Below, in pieces: positions 23,892 to 32,832 of a stretch of 64,000 nt of DNA. The stretch spans positions 1 to 64,000 of the forward strand of contig JBFWOF010000031.1 in NCBI GenBank assembly GCA_050250665.1, given 5' to 3'. Made by a program: the position numbers and the translations under genes. Within the stretch, counting starts at the first letter, position 1. Every line of letters begins with the position of its first letter. The notes under the pieces are model-generated. The model was not told the DNA's origin, did not search any database, and saw nothing but the letters and a program-made list of their open reading frames with translations. Source of the DNA: JADKFD01 sp050250665. Lineage in GTDB: Bacteria > Pseudomonadota > Gammaproteobacteria > Xanthomonadales > SZUA-5.

Positions 23892-25922
23892 CTACGGGCA
23901 GAGCCAGGCGAAGCCCAGCGAGCACAGCACCTTGGGCCAGGTAACGGCGTCGGCAGCGGGCGCCTTGCGCGACCGGGACTCCTTGTTCCAATAGAGTTCG
24001 TATCCGACCAGTTCGCGGGCAGCACGCAGGTTCTTCAGGTAGCGCGGCGTCTCGGCGGCGCTGATCTCGTCGGTCTTGCTGGTCCACTCGTCGACGATGG
24101 TCAGTACCGTGCCTTTGGGTTGAATGCTGCGCACCAGACTGAATGCCGGATCATCCACGCGCTCGGTCTCGGGCTTGATCGAGAATGCCACGGGCAGCAG
24201 GATCTTCGTGGTCAGTTGGATGTTCTGCGGATAGCCCAGACGCAGCGGTGCATTGCGGGCCGGTGAGGCCTCGCTGCGCAGGTATTCGTTGAGATCGGGT
24301 ACCTTGACCGGGGCGATGAAGCGTTGCTTTTCTTCCGACCAGCTGGCGTACTCGTCGATCTCGTAGTGCTCTGTCACCCGCACCTCGTTGCGGTCATCCC
24401 GGTCTTCGATATCGATGGGTTTGAGCACCCGGATGCCCGGGTAGTAGCCGGCATAGAACTTCAGGAAGCTGCGCTGCATCTCCTCGCTGCCGGTATCGGC
24501 CAGATCCGCCCGCGCGCGCTCCGCGAGGGCGCCCTTGGACGTGGTGGTCACCGTGAATCCCACGGCTTGATCAAAGCCGGCGCGCGCGTCTATCTGCACC
24601 CGCACTTCCTTGCGGGCCACGCGTGCCGCCGGATCACCCATGGCCACCAGCCCCCTGGAGCCGGACTTCAACGGCAGTGCCAGATCGTAGTCGGGCTGGT
24701 GGATGTCGGCGAGCTGACCCTTCTGCGTCATCCGAGTCGGATCGAGCCAGTAGGTCTGGCCGTCGACCCGGGCCTGGACCAGCACGTGGTCAAACACGCC
24801 CGGACTGGCCAGCCGCTCGCGCAGGCCGCGGCGCATGCTGGTATTGACCAGAGCCGGATTGGCATCGATCCCGAGCTGCCTGAGCATGGTCAACAGCAGC
24901 AGGGTTTTGTCCTTGCAGTCGCCGAAGCGGCGCTTCAGCACTACGTCCGGCGCATTCGGCGCGTGCGAGCCGGCGCCCAGGGACACCGCCATGTAGCGAA
25001 TTTCCGACTGCACATAATTCAGTGCCGCCTGCGTGCGCGCCGCGGAATCGGCGTGATCGCGCTTGATCTCGTCGATCGCTTCCTGCAATTCGGCATTGGG
25101 CTTCGGCACGGCGTACAAGGGCAGGGCCCAGTTGACCACGTCCGCCCAGTTTGGATATTCGGACCAATAGGCAGCGGCGTACGGGTCGTACCAACCGGGT
25201 GAGTCACTATCCACATGCCGCGCCGGCACGTCGCGCAGATCCCAGACCAGCTGCTGCTGGCCATCGACCTTGCTCGCGCTGGGTCTGGCAGATTTGGGCC
25301 TGGAGGCCCACTGAAGCGGCCGGGTCTCCGGGTGCAGCAGGCGCACATGGATGCGCGCCACCGGCACCGAATACTCCAGGCTGGCAGCGCCGAAGTCGCG
25401 CCCGGCGAAGACCGGATTGCGGCCAACTACGGTGTATTCGTAGTCCACCAGATCGCCCACACGCACATCCTCCAGGAAGATGTTGGCGCTCATCGAGCCG
25501 TCGAAGACCAGATAGTCCAGCTCGGTCTCGCGCTGCAGGATGCGGATCTCGGCGTCTTTCAGCTTGGGGATGACCCGGCCCTTGCGGATCACCGACACCG
25601 AATTGAGGATCAGTTCCTCATGGCTCGGATCGAACTCGAATTCGAGATTGGCCAGCGATTCCAGGCCCTTGGCGGTGAGCGCCTTGGCCACGACGCGGCG
25701 GTAGCGGCTGCCTTGCTCGCCGTCCAGGCGGACCTGCATATCTGACAGCAGGTAGTAGACGCCATCGGCCGCCTGATTGAGCAGTTCGGGCTTGACTGCG
25801 CCGGCCTCGACCGGCGTGACCCACGCGGGTCGGGCGTCAATGCGATAGGACTCGGCAGCGGGCAGCGGCAGGCTGCATCCCAGCAGCAGGGCCAGGCCCA
25901 GAACCGACGCCAGCGAGCGCAT
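23892..25922 (-). CDS. DUF3857 and transglutaminase-like protein
   Basis: A 676-aa exported protein. The N-terminus MRSLASVLGLALLLGCSLPL has a lipobox-like LLGC, so it may be a lipoprotein; cleavage after PAA is an alternative. The DUF3857 region spans roughly residues 35-230. It is followed by a transglutaminase core with Cys336 (RRFGDCKDKTLLL), His379 (FDHVLVQARV) and Asp394 (YWLDPT), a complete triad. The architecture is common in Bacteroidetes and Xanthomonadales periplasmic or outer-membrane proteins of unknown role, where peptide hydrolysis or cross-linking is guessed. The frame extends upstream to a TTG at 25994, but the ATG at 25922 fits the signal peptide. It is 286 bp upstream of the papain-like gene on the same strand, and an AT-rich promoter candidate precedes it. 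Confidence 0.85.
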   Translation of the reverse strand: MRSLASVLGLALLLGCSLPLPAAESYRIDARPAWVTPVEAGAVKPELLNQAADGVYYLLSDMQVRLDGEQGSRYRRVVAKALTAKGLESLANLEFEFDPSHEELILNSVSVIRKGRVIPKLKDAEIRILQRETELDYLVFDGSMSANIFLEDVRVGDLVDYEYTVVGRNPVFAGRDFGAASLEYSVPVARIHVRLLHPETRPLQWASRPKSARPSASKVDGQQQLVWDLRDVPARHVDSDSPGWYDPYAAAYWSEYPNWADVVNWALPLYAVPKPNAELQEAIDEIKRDHADSAARTQAALNYVQSEIRYMAVSLGAGSHAPNAPDVVLKRRFGDCKDKTLLLLTMLRQLGIDANPALVNTSMRRGLRERLASPGVFDHVLVQARVDGQTYWLDPTRMTQKGQLADIHQPDYDLALPLKSGSRGLVAMGDPAARVARKEVRVQIDARAGFDQAVGFTVTTTSKGALAERARADLADTGSEEMQRSFLKFYAGYYPGIRVLKPIDIEDRDDRNEVRVTEHYEIDEYASWSEEKQRFIAPVKVPDLNEYLRSEASPARNAPLRLGYPQNIQLTTKILLPVAFSIKPETERVDDPAFSLVRSIQPKGTVLTIVDEWTSKTDEISAAETPRYLKNLRAARELVGYELYWNKESRSRKAPAADAVTWPKVLCSLGFAWLCP

Positions 25923-25997
25923 CCATGGTCGGCACGGATTTTTCAAAGGGTTCACAGCCAGTCTCACGCGACGCAGTGGATAGCGACGATACAAAAG

Positions 25998-26027
25998 AAT
26001 ACAAAAACCTGTGCTCTATGGTTTCAA
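25998..26027 (-). promoter_or_regulatory. Promoter candidate for DUF3857 gene
   Basis: On the minus strand TTGAAA (26027-26022) is followed after 18 bases by TGTATT (26003-25998). It sits in an AT-rich island, with runs such as ACAAAAGAATACAAAAACC on the plus strand, that stands out in this GC-rich genome. It lies about 75 bases upstream of the chosen start. Confidence 0.4.
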
Positions 26028-26051
26028 GTTGCGGCCACGATCAAAGTGCCG

Positions 26052-26981
26052 TCAGGCCGCAGCGCGCCACGCCAGGGCAAAGTCGATGGCCGCGCACACC
26101 GCCGCCGTCTGTGCCGCATTGCATTGCTCCGGGCTGGCGCTGGGGCTGTCGGGATAGACCTCGGTGGTGGTCTTGAATCGGGCATCGGTGATGCCGGCAC
26201 AAAGGCCGAGCTGTCGGAAGGGATAGCGGATGACACCGGGGGCGACCACGGTCGAGCCGATGATCTCGCCGTGGTCGTCGGCTGGCGCGATGTGGGTCAC
26301 GCGGGCCACCGCAGCGATGATGGCTTGCTGGAACTCCGGTTGCGGCTGCTCGGTATCGTCGACCAGATAGAAGCCATCCGGAATCTCGCCGGGCTCGCTG
26401 CTCTTGCCATCGCGGGCGGCCAGCGCCGGGCGGAACTCGGTCTCGTCAGTGTCGGTGGTTTCGTGCAGATCGACGTGCACCAGCACGCGCTCGCGCAGGG
26501 GCTCGACCAACCGCATCAGGGCGGCTGATTCCTGGGCTGGACTGTCAGCGCGGAACGAACGGTTCGGATCCACCGCGTCGCGGTTCCAGCGGTGAATCAC
26601 CTCGTAAGCCCAGGGACTGATGCAGGGCGCGACGATCAGATTGATCCGCCCGGCGTAGTCCTCGGCATGCCGATCGAGGAAGCGCAGGGCGCCATGCACA
26701 CCACTGGTTTCGTAGCCATGGACTCCGCCCGTCACCAGCACGATCGGCAACTCCTCTCGCCAATGGCGACTCTTGACCGCGTACAGCGGATAGCGCGCGG
26801 GATCGTGATCCAGCTGACCGTACTGCAGCACCTCAAGGCGCGAGCGCAGTCCATCGATCGCGCTCAGCACCTCGTCCTGATAACTGCGCTGGCGCCGCTG
26901 CAGCGCCCGCCACTCGGCGACTTCCGCCGCGCCCCAGGGTGTGCCGGGTGTGCCGATGGGATAGCTGGAGGGAGAGTTCAT
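26052..26981 (-). CDS. M14-family zinc carboxypeptidase-like protein
   Basis: A 309-aa metallopeptidase of the M14 group. The zinc ligands are His88 and Glu91 in GGVHGYETSG and His173 in VHVDLHETTD. DPNRSF at 138-143 supplies the Asn-Arg pair that binds the substrate carboxylate, and the catalytic Glu is probably in TTTEVYPD near the C-terminus. The gene has no signal peptide from the ATG at 26981 (MNSPSSYPIG), so it should be cytoplasmic. The frame continues upstream without a clearly better start. Related short cytoplasmic M14 proteins include murein-peptide amidases and succinylglutamate desuccinylase-like enzymes; the exact substrate is open. It ends 129 bp from the DUF3857 gene start on the same strand. 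Confidence 0.82.
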   Translation of the reverse strand: MNSPSSYPIGTPGTPWGAAEVAEWRALQRRQRSYQDEVLSAIDGLRSRLEVLQYGQLDHDPARYPLYAVKSRHWREELPIVLVTGGVHGYETSGVHGALRFLDRHAEDYAGRINLIVAPCISPWAYEVIHRWNRDAVDPNRSFRADSPAQESAALMRLVEPLRERVLVHVDLHETTDTDETEFRPALAARDGKSSEPGEIPDGFYLVDDTEQPQPEFQQAIIAAVARVTHIAPADDHGEIIGSTVVAPGVIRYPFRQLGLCAGITDARFKTTTEVYPDSPSASPEQCNAAQTAAVCAAIDFALAWRAAA

Positions 26982-27071
26982 GGGTGTGCTGTCCAAGTGG
27001 TGGGGCTGTCGAATTGCGATGGGCGTTGCGCGCCAACCCGTTGTCAAAGGAGCCAGGTAGGCACCATCCCT

Positions 27072-27797
27072 TCAGTCTCGTTTGCGGCCGGCAAACTCCA
27101 GCTTGCCCCAGCGGATGCGCTGCTGCACAGGCTCGAAATGGCGATGCAGCAGATCGAGGATCAGGGACGGTTGTGCCAGCCAGGCTTCATAGGTACTGCG
27201 CTCTCCGTCAACCATCGTCGCAAAGGCATCGATGCGCGGTGCCAGACGCCGCACCAGACCGATCTCGCTGACGTGATGTACCACACTCAGAAAAGGCGTG
27301 AGCCAGGGTTCGCAGGCAAGGAACAGGCCGCCGGGTTTGAGCACGCGGGCGGCGTCGCTCAGGGTGCGATCCAGATCCTCCGGCAAGAGGTTCAGGTGAT
27401 GCAGCCCGCCCTGAACGGCCACGATATCGCGCGATTGGCTGGCAAAGGGCAACTCGCGCGCGTCGCAGACATAGAGCGTGGCCGGCCCCCGATATTGCTG
27501 CAACAGGCTTTCAGAAAGGTCCACCCCATCCAGGCGCGCATAGCCCAGCTGTTCCCAGGCACACAGGGCGCTGCCGCGACCACAGAAGAGCTCGACGATA
27601 TGCGCATCGCGCGACCAGTTGGCTGCCCCCAGACGCAGCAGGCGTTGCTGGAACTTGGCGATTTCCTGTTCCCGCGATTCAAAGCGCAGATAGGCTTCTT
27701 CCCAGCTCGCATCGCAGCAAGTCAGCGCAGGGTGCACGTGGACGATGGTTGGAGTGTCGCCGCCGTTGTCGGTGTTCCTTTTCGGATCGGTACTCAT
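27072..27797 (-). CDS. Class I SAM-dependent methyltransferase (third gene of glycan operon)
   Basis: A 241-aa protein. The SAM-binding motif I is IVELFCGRGSALCAWEQLG, motif II/III aspartates are in GVDLSESLL and YVCDARELPFA, and LKPGGLFLACEPW is the post-II strand. The LHHLNLLPEDLD stretch resembles Methyltransf_11 proteins. The ATG at 27797 overlaps the stop of the upstream methyltransferase by an ATGA junction, so it is translationally coupled to it. No membrane segments. As part of a glycosyltransferase operon it may methylate a sugar or lipid carrier; the substrate is inferred from context only. Confidence 0.85.
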   Translation of the reverse strand: MSTDPKRNTDNGGDTPTIVHVHPALTCCDASWEEAYLRFESREQEIAKFQQRLLRLGAANWSRDAHIVELFCGRGSALCAWEQLGYARLDGVDLSESLLQQYRGPATLYVCDARELPFASQSRDIVAVQGGLHHLNLLPEDLDRTLSDAARVLKPGGLFLACEPWLTPFLSVVHHVSEIGLVRRLAPRIDAFATMVDGERSTYEAWLAQPSLILDLLHRHFEPVQQRIRWGKLEFAGRKRD

Positions 27798-28417
27798 GGC
27801 GCCGCCTGCACTGATGCCGGCCGGCAGCGCGCCAGAAAATGCAGATTGCGGCCGAAGATCCAGTCGGCGGCCTTGGGATAGATGGCCAGATCCTGCTGCC
27901 AGCTGTCCACGCTCCAACCGAGGTCGGCCAGTGCCTGCTGCCATTGGTGCTTGCGCCAGTAGTTGTAGGGCAGGGCCACGCCGTGGCCGGCATTGCCGAC
28001 CCAATCCATGAATCTCAGCAAGGGCCAACTCAGGAAGCCGTCGACGAGATGATCCTTGATCGTGACCGAATGGCGCGCCACTCTGCCGCATTCGCGCAGC
28101 AGTTCGACCTGCACTTCGCAGTGATGCAACACATCAATCAGCAAGACGACATCGACGCTGTCATCGTCCATGGGGAGGGTGTGGCCATCGAATTCGCGCA
28201 CGGGTATGTGTGTGTGCGGGCGCACCAGCACGTCCAGACCTTCCAGTTTCAAATCCGGGCGCATCTGCAGCAACAAAGCGCCGAGCTGGCCGTCGCCACA
28301 GCCTACGTCGAGTACCAGCGCATCCGCAGGGAGCAATGCCGACAGCAACGTGGCCAGCCGTCGCACGCGACGCTTGTGCACCGTCGCCGAATGTACGGCC
28401 GACAGCGCATCCGTCAT
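27794..28417 (-). CDS. Class I SAM-dependent methyltransferase (second gene of glycan operon)
   Basis: A 207-aa protein with motif I LVLDVGCGDGQLGALLLQ near residues 32-49 and an acidic motif II near GLDVLVRP. DVVLLIDVLHHCEVQVELLREC matches Methyltransf_11-type folds. The Trp/Tyr-rich segment PYNYWRKHQWQQALADLGW near the C-terminus is typical of a group found beside dolichol-phosphate-mannose-synthase-like enzymes. The start at 28417 overlaps the GT2 stop by ATGA, and its own stop overlaps the next methyltransferase by ATGA. Longer reading of the frame upstream runs through the GT2 gene and is spurious. Confidence 0.85.
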   Translation of the reverse strand: MTDALSAVHSATVHKRRVRRLATLLSALLPADALVLDVGCGDGQLGALLLQMRPDLKLEGLDVLVRPHTHIPVREFDGHTLPMDDDSVDVVLLIDVLHHCEVQVELLRECGRVARHSVTIKDHLVDGFLSWPLLRFMDWVGNAGHGVALPYNYWRKHQWQQALADLGWSVDSWQQDLAIYPKAADWIFGRNLHFLARCRPASVQAAP

Positions 28418-29655
28418 CGTCGGCGCAATCCCATCAGGCTGACCAGAAAACTGGCGAATACGGTCTGGGTGCCGAGCGTGATCAAAGTGACCCCGGGAAT
28501 GATCAGACGCATTCCCAGCGCATAGGGTAGCTCGCCATAACCGCGCTCGGCCCATTGCCAGACGGCGGCCAGGACCAGCGCGGCACCAGCCACCGCGCCC
28601 AGCGCGCCAAGCACCACACCTCGCTCCAGCGACAATCGCTGATGAAAGCGTTCGAGGCGCTGGTCTGGCGGCAATACCCCAGACGTGATCGCGATGGTCT
28701 TGGCGAAGATCGAGAACCAGATGGCCTGATAACCCAGCACGGCCAACATGCTCGAGACCAGCAAAGTGTGTGCGTCCAGTTGCCAGCCGCGCCAACTCAG
28801 AGCGCCTGGCAGTGCCAGAGCGAATCCAAGCGCACCCAGCAGCAACAGTGCCAGGCCGGGAATCAGAAACAGCCAGCGTGGGCTGCACATCAGGAAGAAC
28901 CGAAGCGTGCGCCAGCCGTCGCGCCAGGTTTTCAGGTGAGGCGGATGGGCACTGCGGCCATCCGGATGCAGGGTGATCGGTACTTCGCCGATGCGTGCCT
29001 TGATCAGGCTGGCCTTGATGACCATCTCCGTAGCGAATTCCATGCCCATGCAGCGCTGATCCAGACGCTGATAGAGCTCACGGGTGAAACCGCGCATACC
29101 GCAATAGATGTCGTTGATCGGCGCCCGAAACCACCAGCGGCTGAGTCTGGAGAACAGCGGGTTTCCCAGCCAGAAATGCAGGGGTGGCATCGCGCCCGGC
29201 AGCACGGTGCCGCCGCCGGTGGGCAGGCGGCAGCCCTGCACCAGTTCGAAGCCCTCGCGCAGCTTGAACACGAATTTCGGCGCCTCGCCGAAGTCGTAGC
29301 TGTCATCAGCATCGCCCATGAGCACGTAGCGTCCGCGGGCAGCGGCAATACCACCCATCAGCGCGGCGCCATAGCCCGGTTCCTTGACGTGCACGATGCG
29401 AGCGCCGGCGGCTTCGGCCAGTGCCTGCGAACCGTCGGTACTGCCGTTGTCGGCGACGATGATCTCGCCCTCGATCCCATGTTGCGCCAGCGCTTCCCGC
29501 GCCTTGCGCACGCAGGTGACTACCGTCTCTGCCTCGTTCAGGCAGGGCATCACGATCGAAACTTCCGGTTCCAAGGGCTGGTCCAGAGTCGGCAGGAATT
29601 TCCTACTATAAGCAGGCCGGGGATGTGGTGCCAGCTTGCGGATGGACGTCTTCAC
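28414..29655 (-). CDS. GT2 family glycosyltransferase with C-terminal membrane segments (DPM1-like)
   Basis: A 413-aa protein. The GT-A domain occupies residues 30-255: SIVMPCLNEAETV, nucleotide-binding VADNGSTDGS, and the DxD-type metal site GDADDSYDF. CGMRGFTRELYQRLD is a polyprenol-phosphate-sugar synthase hallmark. After it come four hydrophobic helices (from about 265 to 410), which anchor it in the inner membrane. It probably moves a sugar from a nucleotide sugar to a polyprenyl phosphate carrier. The start is GTG at 29655, with GAGGACTCCG upstream. Its stop overlaps the first methyltransferase (ATGA). It is divergent from the GT-C-like gene by 78 bp, which could use the lipid-linked sugar. 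Confidence 0.9.
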   Translation of the reverse strand: MKTSIRKLAPHPRPAYSRKFLPTLDQPLEPEVSIVMPCLNEAETVVTCVRKAREALAQHGIEGEIIVADNGSTDGSQALAEAAGARIVHVKEPGYGAALMGGIAAARGRYVLMGDADDSYDFGEAPKFVFKLREGFELVQGCRLPTGGGTVLPGAMPPLHFWLGNPLFSRLSRWWFRAPINDIYCGMRGFTRELYQRLDQRCMGMEFATEMVIKASLIKARIGEVPITLHPDGRSAHPPHLKTWRDGWRTLRFFLMCSPRWLFLIPGLALLLLGALGFALALPGALSWRGWQLDAHTLLVSSMLAVLGYQAIWFSIFAKTIAITSGVLPPDQRLERFHQRLSLERGVVLGALGAVAGAALVLAAVWQWAERGYGELPYALGMRLIIPGVTLITLGTQTVFASFLVSLMGLRRR

Positions 29656-29733
29656 CGGAGTCCTCGCGTGAACGCCTTGCGGGCACCGACAGCGCTCGGC
29701 ACAATCGCTTGAACCCTCGCGAGATTCCCGTCG

Positions 29734-31302
29734 ATGTCCGCTTCCACTCTCGCGTCAGTCGGTCCGGTCGAGCAATGGTGCACTGGACGCAAAGCGTATG
29801 TTTTGCTGGCGCTACTCGCGCTGGTGGTTTGCCTGCTCGCGGTGGCTTTGCATGGCCTCCCGGTGCCCTACATCCATGACGAGTTCACCTATCTCTTTGC
29901 CGGCGAGACTTACTCCCAGTTGCGCCTGAGCAACCCGAGTCCGCCCAGCCCGGAATCGTTCTGGTCTCCGCATTTGCTGGTCGAACCGACTTTCTCGTCC
30001 AAGTACCCTCCGGCTCAGGGCCTGTTTCTGGCCTTGGGTTTCTGGCTGGGAAATCCGTTCATTGGTTTGATGTTGAGTGGGGTTGCGGCCGCGGTAGCTC
30101 TGCTCTGGGCCTTGCGTGCCATGGTGAGGCCACTTCCGGCTCTGGCCGCCAGCGCCGCCCTGGTGGTCACGGTGTTGGTTGCGGGTACCTGGATACGCTC
30201 GTACATGGGGGGACTGGTGGCTTTTGCCAGCGCCGCACTGGTGCTTGGGTTCTTCCTGCGACTACGCCAGGGCACGCCTGACCGCACGGCCTTCCTGGCG
30301 CTGGGAATCGGTCTCGGCGGGCTGTTCTTGTCGCGGCCTTTCGAAGGCGCGGTCGTCTGCCTGCTATGTGGCTCGGCCTACGCCCCCCAAATCATCGCAA
30401 GTTGCCGTGCCGGAATCCGACCGCTCGTGCGTGGCTGCCTGATTGCATCCATCCCTCTGATCCTGGCGCTGTTGTTCCAGGGGGCATTGAATCTGTCGGT
30501 CAGCGGCAGTGTCTGGCGCATGCCGCACTCGGTGTATCACGCCCAGTACATGAGCCAACCGATTTTCATCTGGCAACACGAGACCGTGGCCAGCAAGCCC
30601 TCACCGCGACTGGCCGTGGTGGAAAAGGCGCTGCTTGCTTCCGGTGGCTGGACTGCGCATGCAGAGCAATCGGCTGTGGGTGGCTACCACGCGATCATCG
30701 CAGTGGGAGGAGTGACTCTGCTCTGGCTGGTGCTGATCAGTCTGCCCTTCCTGGCCTACCTGCAATGGCGGCTGATGGCGGTGCTCGTCGGCTTCCCGCT
30801 CTTGCATGCTGCGTCGAATTACGTGGTGCTGGATTACTATTTTGCGCCAGTGGCGCCGATCTGGTTTCTGGCTATCGGTGCCTTGTTTCAGGTCGGCCTC
30901 GACCGACTGGGCCGGCCCGCCATGGGTCTGGTTGCCATCGCGGCTCTGCTTGTCGGTTTGTTCCTGCCTCGCTTGTTGGCCTCTCCCGATGCGCAGACCA
31001 TTCACCATCATCACGATCTGGTACGGGCACTTTCGGGAAAGCCACCCAGTCTGGTCTTCGTGACCTACGCGCCTGGTACCAGCGATCACCTGAATATCGT
31101 CTACAACGATCCGCAGCTGCGAAACCACGCCCTGTTCGTCAATGAGTTGGATCAGGACTCGAATTGCACGGTGCTGGACGCTTTCGGAGGCGGACGCCAG
31201 ATCTGGCGCATCAAGGTCAGCAACGGTGGCATGAACGGGGGTATCGTTTCGCCGCAGGAGCTGTGCCCGATTCCAGGGCAGTTCAGCGAGCGGGCGCAGT
31301 GA
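29734..31302 (+). CDS. GT-C-like polytopic membrane protein
   Basis: A 522-aa protein with roughly 10-12 hydrophobic helices. The first periplasmic loop contains PYIHDEFTYLFAGETY, with the acidic HDE pattern characteristic of GT-C enzymes such as ArnT/PMT, and SKYPPAQGLFLALGF follows. A soluble C-terminal tail (about residues 430-522) carries VFVTYAPGTSDHLNIVYND and two Cys. These features support a lipid-linked-sugar-dependent glycosyltransferase acting on the periplasmic face, though I cannot name the substrate. The divergent GT2/methyltransferase operon could supply and decorate the donor. No strong ribosome site precedes the ATG; the N-terminal length fits the first helix. Confidence 0.8.
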   Translation: MSASTLASVGPVEQWCTGRKAYVLLALLALVVCLLAVALHGLPVPYIHDEFTYLFAGETYSQLRLSNPSPPSPESFWSPHLLVEPTFSSKYPPAQGLFLALGFWLGNPFIGLMLSGVAAAVALLWALRAMVRPLPALAASAALVVTVLVAGTWIRSYMGGLVAFASAALVLGFFLRLRQGTPDRTAFLALGIGLGGLFLSRPFEGAVVCLLCGSAYAPQIIASCRAGIRPLVRGCLIASIPLILALLFQGALNLSVSGSVWRMPHSVYHAQYMSQPIFIWQHETVASKPSPRLAVVEKALLASGGWTAHAEQSAVGGYHAIIAVGGVTLLWLVLISLPFLAYLQWRLMAVLVGFPLLHAASNYVVLDYYFAPVAPIWFLAIGALFQVGLDRLGRPAMGLVAIAALLVGLFLPRLLASPDAQTIHHHHDLVRALSGKPPSLVFVTYAPGTSDHLNIVYNDPQLRNHALFVNELDQDSNCTVLDAFGGGRQIWRIKVSNGGMNGGIVSPQELCPIPGQFSERAQ

Positions 31303-31323
31303 ATCCGGTTTTGCCGCCCGCGA

Positions 31324-32499
31324 TCAAGTGGATGGTGCATCCGGCAGGAAGCCGGCGACCACGTCATTGAGAAAACGAAAACCGAGTTCACTGACCTGCA
31401 CACGGCCCTGTTCGTGCTGCAGCAGACCGAGCGCCAGCGCGCGCTGGTAGCCGGCTTCGCGGTCGAGCTGGCGCCCGGTGCGCTGTGGGTACAGCTCATC
31501 GGCAAAACCCTGCTTCAGGCGCAGCGCGTTGAGCATGAACTCGAAGCCGAGCTCGCCGGGGGCTACGTCGCGATCCTCGCTCCAGGCACGGCTGCTGCCG
31601 GCCTGCTGCAGGAAGAAACTGGGCGTGCGCTGGCGCACCCGGCGGCGCACCCGGCCATCGGCGCTGCTGACCTTGGAGTGGGCGCCCGCGCCAACGGCCA
31701 GGTAATCCCCAAACAGCCAGTAATTCTCGTTGTGCCTTGAGCGTCGGCCCGCCTGTGCGTAGGCCGAGACCTCGTAGTGCTCGAAGCCGGCGGTCGCCAG
31801 CAGTGGCTGGCAGCCATCCAGCATGTCGGCGAGCACCTCTTCATCGGGCAGATCGGTGGGCGGTGTGCGGGCAAACACCGTCTGCGGTTCCAGCGTCAGC
31901 TGATAGTGGGACAGGTGCTCGGGCGCCAGTGCCAGAGCAATGCCGAGATCGTCGATTGCCTGGGCCACGGATTGGCCGGGCAGGCCGTACATCAGATCGA
32001 TATTGATGTTGTCGAAGCCGGCATCGCGGGCCATGGTGTAGGCGCGACGAGCTTCATCGGCGCCGTGGATGCGACCGAGGCGCTTGAGCTTGTCGTCGTC
32101 GAAGCTCTGCATGCCGAAGGAAATCCGATTGACGCCGGCAGCCAGATAACCCTCGAAGCGGTCGAACTCGGCCGTGCCCGGATTGGTTTCCAGCGTGATT
32201 TCGCATCCCGGCTGCAGCACCAGCGAGGCCCGCACGGCATCGAGAATGCGGCCGATGCCGCGGGCGCTGAACAGGCTGGGTGTGCCGCCGCCGAAGAAGA
32301 TCGATTCCAGCGGGCGGCCCAGAGCCAGTGGTACTTCCAGCGCCAGATCGGCGATCAGGGCGTCGACATAGGCATCCTCGGGCAGCGTGGCCGGGCGCTG
32401 ATGCGAGTTGAAATCGCAATAGGGACACTTGCGCACGCACCAGGGCAGATGCACGTACAGCGACAACGGGATCTTGGCGGGATCGATGGGCGTGATCAT
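31324..32499 (-). CDS. hemW: HemW, radical SAM heme chaperone/coproporphyrinogen III oxidase-like
   Basis: A 391-aa protein. The radical SAM cluster site CVRKCPYCDF is at residues 21-30, GGGTPSLF at 70-77 and the NPGT motif at 106-109. HNENYWLFGDYLAVGAGAHS near 262-281 and the C-terminal winged region (ELGFRFLNDVVAGFL) are typical of HemW. The cluster cysteine spacing (CxxxCxxC) is intact. HemW proteins bind heme and the [4Fe-4S] cluster and probably insert heme into respiratory proteins; they are distinct from true HemN, which has extra N-terminal residues. It follows rdgB and rph on the same strand, the order found in other gammaproteobacteria, but here a seven-copy REP array separates it from rdgB. 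Confidence 0.95.
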   Translation of the reverse strand: MITPIDPAKIPLSLYVHLPWCVRKCPYCDFNSHQRPATLPEDAYVDALIADLALEVPLALGRPLESIFFGGGTPSLFSARGIGRILDAVRASLVLQPGCEITLETNPGTAEFDRFEGYLAAGVNRISFGMQSFDDDKLKRLGRIHGADEARRAYTMARDAGFDNINIDLMYGLPGQSVAQAIDDLGIALALAPEHLSHYQLTLEPQTVFARTPPTDLPDEEVLADMLDGCQPLLATAGFEHYEVSAYAQAGRRSRHNENYWLFGDYLAVGAGAHSKVSSADGRVRRRVRQRTPSFFLQQAGSSRAWSEDRDVAPGELGFEFMLNALRLKQGFADELYPQRTGRQLDREAGYQRALALGLLQHEQGRVQVSELGFRFLNDVVAGFLPDAPST

Positions 32500-32528
32500 C
32501 TGCGGCTGAGCTCAATAACTTTGCGATT

Positions 32529-32831
32529 CTGTGGGAGCGGACTCTGTCCGCGATAGGTTTGCGAGAGCATTCGCGGCTGAAGCCGCTCCCACAGTAGTGC
32601 AAGAGCATTCGCGGCTGAAGTCGCTCCCACAGTAGTGCAAGAGCATTCGCGGCTGAAGCCGCTCCCACAGTAGTGCAAGAGCATTCGCGGCTGAAGCCGC
32701 TCCCACAGTAGCGCAGGAGCATTCGCGGCTGAAGCCGCTCCCACAGTAGTGCGAGAGCCGTCGCGGCTGAAGCCGCTCCCACAGTAGTGCGAGAGCCGTC
32801 GCGGCTGAAGCCGCTCCCACTGTGTGTGATG
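32529..32831. repeat. REP array: one inverted REP plus seven tandem 38-bp units
   Basis: The 333-bp gap between hemW and rdgB is almost entirely REP sequence. It opens with an inverted REP (about 32529-32555, GTGGGAGCGGACTCTGTCCG). Seven direct units follow with starts at 32565, 32603, 32641, 32679, 32717, 32755 and 32793, so the period is exactly 38 bp. Each unit contains GAGCATTCGCGGCTGAAGCC or a close variant, then GCTCCCACAGTAGTGC. Each is a hairpin (CGCGGCTGAAGCCGC). It is not a CRISPR: the spacers are not unique. Apparent reading frames through it are artefacts. Confidence 0.92.
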
Positions 32832-32832
32832 G

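Noticed and set aside
25925..26176. Short plus-strand frame upstream of the DUF3857 gene
   Set aside because: It overlaps two minus-strand genes and the promoter candidate, and looks random.
32565..32831. Array of regularly spaced repeats that could suggest a CRISPR
   Set aside because: Intervals between repeat cores are near identical rather than unique spacers, the unit is a REP hairpin, and there are no cas genes.
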